From: Clostridiales bacterium
GTDB lineage: Bacteria; Bacillota; Clostridia; Christensenellales; Aristaeellaceae
Assembly (NCBI GenBank): GCA_012520375.1
Contig: JAAYOH010000058.1
Span: 1 to 37,694, forward strand
Reading direction: 5' to 3'
Length of the DNA: 37,694 nt
Shown here: piece after piece, positions 32,050 through 37,694 of the stretch
Layout of the letters: every line of letters starts with the position of its first letter
How positions within the stretch are numbered: position 1 is the stretch's first letter
Program-made: the position numbers and the translations under genes
The notes under the pieces: generated by a model
The model's database searches: none
What the model was told of the DNA's origin: nothing
Seen by the model: only the letters and a program-made list of their open reading frames with translations

Positions 32050-33706
32050 GTATGCAATCGGTGTGGATTTCGGATCCCTGTCCGCCCGCGCCCTGGTGGC
32101 GGAGATCGGGACGGGACGGGAGCTTGCTTCCAGCGCAATGGAGTATCCCCACGCCATCATGGATCGTGCGCTGCCCGACGGAGTCCGGCTGAAGCCGGAC
32201 TGGGCGCTGCAGCACCCCCAGGATTACCTGGACTGCCTGAAGGCGGTCATCCCCCGGGCAATGGACCGGGCGGGCATCCACCCCCGGGACGTGGTGGGCC
32301 TGGGCCTGGATATAACCGCCTGCACCATGCTGCCCATCGATGAGGCGGGCGTCCCCCTGTGTTTTGCCGACGAGTGGAAGGACGATCCCTATGCCTACGT
32401 GAAGCTGTGGAAACACCACGCGGCCCAGCCCCAGGCGGACCGCATCAACGCCCTGGCACGGGAGCGGGGGGAAAAGTTTCTGGACCGCTTCGGCGGCAAG
32501 GTGTCCAGCGAATGGATGCTGCCCAAGATCCTGGAAACCCTGGAACAGAATCCGCCCCTCTACAAAGCGGCCCACCGCTTCATCGAAGCGGGGGACTGGC
32601 TGGTGCTGATGCTCACGGGCAACGAGCGCCGGGCCCTGGGCCTGGCGGGATACAAGGCGCTGTGGAACGCCCGGACGGGTTATCCCTCCAAATCTTTCCT
32701 GAAAGCCCTGCATCCCGGGCTTGAAAACCTGGTGGAAGAAAAACTGAATCCCCACGTGTACCCCCTGGGCAGTTGCGCCGGCGGCATCACCCGGGAAGGA
32801 GCCGTCCTTACCGGCCTCATGCCCGGTACCCCTGTGGCGGTGTGCAACATCGACGCCCACGTCTCCTTCCCCTCCATTGGCCGGGCACAGGCGGGAGACC
32901 TGCTCATGGTCATGGGCACCAGTGTGTGCCACATCATGGTGTCCCGGGAGTCCCTGGACGTGCCCGGTCTCTCCGGCAGGGTGGAGGATTCGGTAATCCC
33001 AGGCCTGGTGGGCTACGAGGCCAATCAGGTCATGGGGGATCACTACAACTGGCTCGTGGACAACTGCGTCCCCGAAAACTACGCCGGGGAAGCCCGGGAG
33101 AAGGGGCTCAGCCTCCATGACCTGCTCACCCGGAAGGCAGCTGCCCTCAAGGTGGGGGAAAGCGGCCTGCTGGCCCTGGACTGGTGGAACGGCAATCGAT
33201 CGGTGCTGGTAGACGGGCAGCTCTCCGGCCTGATGCTGGGCATGACCCTGCAGACCCGCCCCGAGGAACTGTACCGGGCCCTCGTCGAGGCCACCGCCTT
33301 CGGTTCCCGGATGATCCACGAGACCATGGAAAAGGGCGGCATCCCCATCGAGAACCTGATCGCCTGCGGCGGCATCGCCCTGAAAAACCCCTTTGTCATG
33401 CAGGTGTACGCCGACGTCCTGGGCAAGGAGATCCGGGTGGTGCGCTCTGCCCAGGCCCCTGCCCTGTGCAGCGCCATGTTTGGCGCGGTGGCCGCCGGGC
33501 GCAAGGGGGGCGGCTACGACAGCATCGGCGAAGCCTCCCGGGAAATGGGGGGCCTGCTTCCCGTGTGCTATGTCCCGGACCCCGACCGCAGCGCCCTGTA
33601 CGACGAGCTGTACGCCGAGTTCGCCGCGCTCCACGACTTTTTCGGGCGGGGCGGAAATGATGTGATGAAGCGGCTGAAAGCAATGAAAGCGCGGGTGGCA
33701 GAGTGA
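32042..33706 (+). CDS. araB: ribulokinase (FGGY family, AraB-like)
   Basis: FGGY carbohydrate kinase of 554 aa with the ribulokinase features: N-terminal GVDFGSLSARALV, TACTMLPIDEAG, ADEWKDDPYAYVKLWKHH, and the C-terminal ATP site with CGGIALKNPFVMQVYADVLG. L-ribulokinase phosphorylates L-ribulose to L-ribulose-5-phosphate in arabinose use; a related ketopentose is possible. No araA or araD lies in the window. GGAGG lies 9 bp before ATG 32042, and the gene overlaps the upstream TIM-barrel gene, so the two are cotranscribed. Confidence 0.9.
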   Translation: MAKYAIGVDFGSLSARALVAEIGTGRELASSAMEYPHAIMDRALPDGVRLKPDWALQHPQDYLDCLKAVIPRAMDRAGIHPRDVVGLGLDITACTMLPIDEAGVPLCFADEWKDDPYAYVKLWKHHAAQPQADRINALARERGEKFLDRFGGKVSSEWMLPKILETLEQNPPLYKAAHRFIEAGDWLVLMLTGNERRALGLAGYKALWNARTGYPSKSFLKALHPGLENLVEEKLNPHVYPLGSCAGGITREGAVLTGLMPGTPVAVCNIDAHVSFPSIGRAQAGDLLMVMGTSVCHIMVSRESLDVPGLSGRVEDSVIPGLVGYEANQVMGDHYNWLVDNCVPENYAGEAREKGLSLHDLLTRKAAALKVGESGLLALDWWNGNRSVLVDGQLSGLMLGMTLQTRPEELYRALVEATAFGSRMIHETMEKGGIPIENLIACGGIALKNPFVMQVYADVLGKEIRVVRSAQAPALCSAMFGAVAAGRKGGGYDSIGEASREMGGLLPVCYVPDPDRSALYDELYAEFAALHDFFGRGGNDVMKRLKAMKARVAE

Positions 33707-33717
33707 TTTTCCATAAC

Positions 33718-33739
33718 TGTCAAGACATTTTACTTGACA
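33718..33739. promoter_or_regulatory. 22-bp palindrome over the ylxM -35 box
   Basis: TGTCAAG, 8 bp, CTTGACA: perfect 7-bp arms. The right arm contains the -35 hexamer of the SRP operon promoter. Candidate operator, or a weak terminator hairpin of the preceding gene without T-tract. Confidence 0.4.
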
Positions 33740-33762
33740 CTTTGTCCTCGCTGTAGTATACT
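33734..33762 (+). promoter_or_regulatory. sigma-A promoter for ylxM-ffh operon
   Basis: TTGACA (33734-33739), 17 bp, TATACT (33757-33762), 35 bp before the ylxM start codon. Confidence 0.8.
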
Positions 33763-33797
33763 TCACAGAGCGTATCGCAAGGGAGAAGGGAAAAGCC

Positions 33798-34142
33798 ATG
33801 GATCGATTCGAGGCCTGCAGGCTGCTGGATTTCTACGGGCCGCTTTTGACCCCCTCCCGCCAGTCCGTACTGAAACTGTATCTCGAAGAGGACTTGTCCC
33901 TGGGGGAGATCGCCCAGGAGACGGGGATCACCCGGCAGGGGGTACACGATGCCCTGCAGAAGGCACAGCGGCAACTCCGGGGATACGAGGAAAAGCTGGG
34001 CCTGGTGGCGCGCTACCGGCGCATCCGGAGGGAAGTACAGGGCTGCAGAACGCAGCTGGCTCAGGTACGGGTCCAGCCGGGCTCCGAAGCGCCGCTGGAA
34101 AAAGTCGTGCAGGCGCTGGACCGGATCGAACAAACCGCATAA
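33798..34142 (+). CDS. ylxM: YlxM-type SRP-associated helix-turn-helix protein
   Basis: 114-aa member of the UPF0122/YlxM family, with a sigma-70 region 4-like helix-turn-helix: LYLEEDLSLGEIAQETGITRQGVHDAL at residues about 24-50, then a helical C-terminal part. YlxM is reported in Gram-positive bacteria to associate with the signal recognition particle. It sits 23 bp upstream of ffh, the conserved position. The ATG follows GGGAGAAGGG. Confidence 0.92.
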   Translation: MDRFEACRLLDFYGPLLTPSRQSVLKLYLEEDLSLGEIAQETGITRQGVHDALQKAQRQLRGYEEKLGLVARYRRIRREVQGCRTQLAQVRVQPGSEAPLEKVVQALDRIEQTA

Positions 34143-34165
34143 AACGGGAACGGAGTTGAAACATC

Positions 34166-35503
34166 GTGGCATTCGAGGGGTTGACCGACAAGCTGCAGCA
34201 GGCCTTTCGCAAACTGACCAGCAAGGGCAAGCTGTCCGAACAGGATGTAAAAATCGCCATGCGCGAAGTGCGCATGGCGCTGCTGGAAGCCGACGTCAAC
34301 TTCCTGATCGTCAAGGATTTTGTCAAACGGGTGACGGAGCGGGCCGTGGGCAGCGAGATCCTGTCCAGCCTGACCCCGGGCCAGCAGGTCATCAAGATCG
34401 TCAACGAAGAACTCACCCAGCTCATGGGCGGCACCAACACCCGCCTCACCTACGCATCCGCCCCGCCCACGGTGTATATGCTGTGCGGCCTGCAGGGCGC
34501 GGGCAAGACCACCATGGCGGCCAAACTGGGCGGGCTCATCAAAAAACAGGGCAAAAAGCCGCTGCTGGTGGCCTGCGACGTGTACCGTCCCGCTGCCATC
34601 AAACAGCTGCAGGTGGTGGGCGAGGCCGTAGGGGTGGAGGTCTTCGAGAAAGGCCAGATCGACCCGGTGGACATCGCCACCCAGGCCATCGAATATGCCA
34701 GGTACTACGGACGGGATCCGGTGATCCTGGACACTGCGGGCCGGCTGCACATCGACGAGAAGCTGATGCAGGAGCTGCGGGACGTAAAAGCCGCGGTAAA
34801 TCCCCAGGAGATCCTGCTGGTGGTGGACGCCATGACGGGCCAGGACGCGGTGAACGTGGCGGATACCTTCCAGAAGAACCTGGGGGTGGACGGAGTGATC
34901 CTCACCAAGCTGGACGGCGACGCCCGGGGCGGCGCGGCCATCTCGGTCAAAGCGGTCACCGGCAAGCCCATCAAGTTCAGCGGTATCGGGGAAAAGCTCA
35001 CCGACATCGAGCCCTTCCACCCCGACCGCATGGCTTCCCGCATCCTGGGCATGGGGGACGTGCTCAGCCTCATCGAAAAGGCCGGGGACGCCATGGACGA
35101 AAAAGACGCCCAGGACATGGTGCGCAAGGTCCGCACCTCCTCTTTCACCCTGGAAGATTACATGCAGCAGATGGGCCAGCTCAGCAAAATGGGCTCCATC
35201 TCCGACCTGCTCAAGATGATCCCCGGCATGGGCGGCAAGCTCAAAGGCGTGGAGATCGACGAGGACAAGATCGGCCGGGAGCAGAAAAAGAACATCGCCA
35301 TCATCAGCGCCATGACCCGGATGGAACGGCGGAACCCGGACATCCTGAACGCCAGCCGCAAGCGGCGCATCGCAGCGGGCAGCGGCGTCACGGTCCAGGA
35401 GGTCAACCTGCTCCTGAAGCAGTTCGAACAGGCCAGGGGCATGATGAAGCAAATGATGGGCGGCGGCAAAAGGCGCATGAAGATGCCATTTGGTTTACGG
35501 TAG
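34166..35503 (+). CDS. ffh: signal recognition particle protein Ffh
   Basis: SRP54 GTPase, 445 aa, targeting membrane and secreted proteins cotranslationally. N domain first, then the G domain with [15 protein letters not shown] and [10 protein letters not shown], then a methionine-rich M domain that binds 4.5S RNA and signal peptides, ending [16 protein letters not shown]. Start codon is GTG. No 4.5S RNA gene (ffs) was recognised nearby. Confidence 0.98.
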   Translation: MAFEGLTDKLQQAFRKLTSKGKLSEQDVKIAMREVRMALLEADVNFLIVKDFVKRVTERAVGSEILSSLTPGQQVIKIVNEELTQLMGGTNTRLTYASAPPTVYMLCGLQGAGKTTMAAKLGGLIKKQGKKPLLVACDVYRPAAIKQLQVVGEAVGVEVFEKGQIDPVDIATQAIEYARYYGRDPVILDTAGRLHIDEKLMQELRDVKAAVNPQEILLVVDAMTGQDAVNVADTFQKNLGVDGVILTKLDGDARGGAAISVKAVTGKPIKFSGIGEKLTDIEPFHPDRMASRILGMGDVLSLIEKAGDAMDEKDAQDMVRKVRTSSFTLEDYMQQMGQLSKMGSISDLLKMIPGMGGKLKGVEIDEDKIGREQKKNIAIISAMTRMERRNPDILNASRKRRIAAGSGVTVQEVNLLLKQFEQARGMMKQMMGGGKRRMKMPFGLR

Positions 35504-35564
35504 CCCTCACCGCGCACGGCGCGATGAAGATATATTCCCCACAGAGTGTAAGGAGGTTATTCCC

Positions 35565-35804
35565 ATGGTCAAGATCCGTCTCAAGAGAATGGGCATGAAG
35601 AAAGAGCCCTTCTACCGCATCGTCGTCACCGACAGCCGCAACGCCCGCGACGGCCGCTTCATCGAGGAGCTGGGTTACTACAACCCCATCCCCGATCCCG
35701 CAGAGATCAAGGTCAACGTGGAACGTGCAAAGTATTGGCTCAGCGTCGGCGCCCAACCCACCGACACCACCCGAGGCCTGTTAAAGAAGGGCGGCGCGCT
35801 GTAA
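35565..35804 (+). CDS. rpsP: 30S ribosomal protein S16
   Basis: 79 aa, starting [20 protein letters not shown], followed by [19 protein letters not shown], the S16 signature. Start ATG 35565 follows AAGGAGG by 7 bp; an upstream in-frame ATG at 35490 lies within the ffh end and is rejected. Part of the ylxM-ffh-rpsP-khpA-rimM-trmD operon. Confidence 0.98.
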   Translation: MVKIRLKRMGMKKEPFYRIVVTDSRNARDGRFIEELGYYNPIPDPAEIKVNVERAKYWLSVGAQPTDTTRGLLKKGGAL

Positions 35805-35828
35805 GATGCGCGGCGTATGGTGATGAGC

Positions 35829-36056
35829 ATGGTGGAACTTGTGCGCTTTATAGCCAAATCCCTGGTGGAGCATCCCGACGAGGTGGATGTGCGCGAAGTG
35901 GAAAGCGCGGACAGCATCGTGATCGAGTTGCGCGTTGCAGAGGGTGATATGGGCAAGGTCATCGGCAAGCAGGGCCGGATCGCCAAAGCCATCCGCACGG
36001 TAGTCAAGGCAGCCACGGCCAAGAATGCCAAGCCCGTATTTGTCGAGATCCTGTGA
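35829..36056 (+). CDS. khpA: KH-domain RNA-binding protein KhpA
   Basis: Small KH-domain protein of about 75 aa, with VIGKQGR providing the GxxG loop that contacts RNA. KhpA with KhpB binds RNAs and influences cell-wall growth in Gram-positive bacteria. Start is uncertain: in-frame ATG at 35817 and 35823 lack a ribosome binding site; 35829 has GGTGAT and gives the usual MVELV N-terminus. Its place between rpsP and rimM is the standard one. Confidence 0.93.
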   Translation: MVELVRFIAKSLVEHPDEVDVREVESADSIVIELRVAEGDMGKVIGKQGRIAKAIRTVVKAATAKNAKPVFVEIL

Positions 36057-36113
36057 CAGTCGGATGCGGAGCGCTCGGGGCTTCCCGGATGCTCCCTTTC
36101 TTTTGGAGGTACC

Positions 36114-36641
36114 ATGGTAAGCGATTATCTGGTGATCGGAGAGGTGCTGAAGCCCCAGGGACTCCGGGGCGAGATCAAGGTGCGTCCCATCACCGCCGAC
36201 CCCATGCGTTTCTCAAGGCTGAAGGGCGTCTGTCTGGAAAAGGACGGCGTCATGGTCCCGATATCCATGAAGTGCGTCCGCATCGAACCGGACGCCGTCT
36301 ACCTGCTGGTCGAAGGGGTAAAGGACCGGGACCAGGCGGAAAAGCTGCGGGGACAGCTGATCTATGTGGATCGGGCCAACGCCATCGTTCTGCCCGAGGA
36401 TACGGAATTCATCTGTGACCTGATCGGCTGCCGCGCCACCGACGACGAGGGCAACGATTACGGGGAGCTCGTCCAGGTCCTGCAGCCCGGCGCCGGAGAC
36501 GTGTACGTCTTTCAAGGGCCTCTGGGCGAAGTACTGGTCCCCGCTCTGAAGCGGGCCGTCACCCAGGTGAATGTACGGGAAAAACGCATCACCCTGTGTG
36601 CCGCCGTCCTGCGGGAGGTGGCGGTGTTTGAAGACCGATGA
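36114..36641 (+). CDS. rimM: 16S rRNA processing protein RimM
   Basis: 30S maturation factor, 175 aa. N-terminal RimM domain with VIGEVLKPQGLRGEIKV, then a PRC-barrel with LIGCRATDDEGNDYGELVQVL and a C-terminal VLVPALKRAVTQV. TGGAGGT precedes the ATG. Binds the 30S protein S19 in known cases. Confidence 0.96.
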   Translation: MVSDYLVIGEVLKPQGLRGEIKVRPITADPMRFSRLKGVCLEKDGVMVPISMKCVRIEPDAVYLLVEGVKDRDQAEKLRGQLIYVDRANAIVLPEDTEFICDLIGCRATDDEGNDYGELVQVLQPGAGDVYVFQGPLGEVLVPALKRAVTQVNVREKRITLCAAVLREVAVFEDR

Positions 36642-36656
36642 AACGGGTGATATAAC

Positions 36657-37358
36657 ATGTGGGTCAAGGTGCTGACCATCTTCCCCGACATGCTCAGGCC
36701 CATGCTCTCCGAGAGCATCCTGGGAAGGGCGATGACGAAGGGATTGCTTCGGGTCGACCTGATCGACATCCGCCCCTTTTCCCGGAACAAGCACAAAAAC
36801 ACCGACGACTACCCCTTCGGCGGCGGCGCCGGCATGGTCATGTTGGCCCAGCCCATCGTGGACGCAGTGGAAGCCCAGGAGGTCGAAGGCTTCACCGGAC
36901 GGCGCATCTACCTTTCCCCCCGGGGCCGCACCTTTACCCAGCAGGTTGCGGGGGAACTGGCGGGGGAAGAACAGCTGCTCCTGTTGTGCGGCCACTACGA
37001 AGGCGTGGACCAGCGGGCGCTGGACATCTGCGGTTTCGAGGAATTGTCCATCGGGGATTATATCTTGACGGGGGGCGAACTGGGGGCGCTGGTGGTGATC
37101 GACGCGGTCTCCCGGCTGATCCCCGGGGTGCTGGGCAGCGAGGAATCCAGCGTGGACGAGAGCTTCTCCTCCGGGTTGCTGGAGTACCCCCAGTATACCA
37201 GGCCCAGGGTTTACCGTGGCCTGGAGGTGCCCGAGGTGTTGCTGAACGGGCATCACAAACACATCAACGATTGGCGGCGGGATCAGGCCCTGAAGATCAC
37301 CCGGGCACGAAGGCCCGACCTGCTGGCCAAAGACCAAGGATCACCCACGGACGAATAA
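36657..37358 (+). CDS. trmD: tRNA (guanine-N1)-methyltransferase
   Basis: SAM-dependent methylation of G37 in tRNAs with G36. SPOUT-fold enzyme, 233 aa, with the knot motifs LLCGHYEGVDQR and SIGDYILTGGELGA, and the C-terminal GHHKHINDWR. Starts 15 bp after rimM. No rplS follows; a rubrerythrin gene comes next instead, 13 bp on. Confidence 0.97.
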   Translation: MWVKVLTIFPDMLRPMLSESILGRAMTKGLLRVDLIDIRPFSRNKHKNTDDYPFGGGAGMVMLAQPIVDAVEAQEVEGFTGRRIYLSPRGRTFTQQVAGELAGEEQLLLLCGHYEGVDQRALDICGFEELSIGDYILTGGELGALVVIDAVSRLIPGVLGSEESSVDESFSSGLLEYPQYTRPRVYRGLEVPEVLLNGHHKHINDWRRDQALKITRARRPDLLAKDQGSPTDE

Positions 37359-37371
37359 GGAGGAAAACAAC

Positions 37372-37694
37372 ATGAAACTGAAGGGAACACGCACCGAAGC
37401 CAATCTTTGGACCGCCTTTGCCGGCGAGAGCCAGGCGCGCAACAAGTACACCTATTACGCCTCCAAGGCAAGGAAAGAGGGCTACGAGCAAATCGCCGCC
37501 CTGTTTCAGGAGACTGCAGACAACGAGAAGGAACACGCCGAGATCTGGTTCAAGCTGGTCCAGGGCATCGGCGCCACCCCCGAAAACCTGGTGGATGCCG
37601 CCGAGGGCGAACGCTACGAGTGGACCGAAATGTACGCCACCTTCGCCAAGGAAGCCCGGGAAGAGGGATTGGACGAAATCGCCGAGCTCTTTGA
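37372..37694 (+). CDS. rubrerythrin (3' part beyond the window)
   Basis: ATG 37372 follows AAGGAGG by 8 bp; the frame stays open for 107 codons and leaves the window without a stop. Seen: the ferritin-like diiron domain with Glu19 in GESQARNKY and ExxH (Glu52-His55), then a second helical pair with YEWTEMYATFAKEA. Rubrerythrins reduce hydrogen peroxide in anaerobes. The C-terminal rubredoxin domain would lie outside the window. Only 13 bp from trmD, so possible readthrough from the translation operon. Confidence 0.93.
   Translation, partial: MKLKGTRTEANLWTAFAGESQARNKYTYYASKARKEGYEQIAALFQETADNEKEHAEIWFKLVQGIGATPENLVDAAEGERYEWTEMYATFAKEAREEGLDEIAELF

Noticed and set aside
34166-35503. 4.5S RNA gene near ffh
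   Set aside because: No GGAA-tetraloop hairpin with the SRP RNA core was seen in the intergenic gaps around the operon.

Overview
The window looks like chromosome of an anaerobic, moderately GC-rich Clostridia-type Firmicute. Evidence seen in the sequence: an IspH (LytB) enzyme fused to ribosomal-protein-S1-type domains downstream of cmk and plsC, the Gram-positive order ylxM-ffh-rpsP-khpA-rimM-trmD, a glycyl radical enzyme with its activase, rubrerythrin, a FeoA-FeoB fusion, tRNA genes with encoded CCA, strong AGGAGG-type ribosome binding sites and many sigma-A promoters with 17-18 bp spacers. A closer taxonomic placement would be a guess. No mobile element, prophage, CRISPR array or rRNA was seen.

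Left part (1-9.9 kb, accessory, visibly less GC-rich): two unrecognised proteins (one cytosolic and acidic, one exported), then a compact catabolic locus. It holds a ROK sugar kinase, a radical-SAM glycyl radical activase, a glycyl radical enzyme (GRE) resembling E. coli YbiW, and a ribose-type sugar ABC importer (permease, double ATPase, binding protein). YbiW-type GREs have been reported to open the ring of 1,5-anhydrohexitol-6-phosphates. Import, then phosphorylation by the ROK kinase, then radical C-O cleavage is therefore a coherent hypothesis for this locus. A palindrome sits in the activase/GRE divergent promoter region and a structured leader precedes the binding-protein gene.

Middle part (9.9-25.7 kb): cmk-plsC-ispH/S1 (one promoter); a convergent PfkB kinase plus Dabb protein operon; a divergent M19 dipeptidase; a leftward operon of phosphoglycosyl transferase, pth, mfd and a YgiQ-like radical SAM protein; and a rightward class A penicillin-binding protein.

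Right part (25.7-37.7 kb, mostly housekeeping): trpS, gap, feoAB plus a tiny Cys-rich FeoB-associated membrane protein, a tRNA-Leu(UAG)/tRNA-Gly(GCC) pair with promoter and UUCG terminator, an endonuclease IV-like TIM-barrel protein coupled to a ribulokinase, the SRP/ribosome-maturation operon ylxM-ffh-rpsP-khpA-rimM-trmD, and a rubrerythrin cut by the window edge.

The best candidate for something under-described is the GRE/ROK/ABC locus at 1.6-9.6 kb. Smaller curiosities are a tRNA-Gly with C at position 55, a tandem 36-bp repeat making an acidic tail on the IspH-S1 fusion, a binding protein with no lipobox, and promoter architectures shared between unrelated housekeeping genes.
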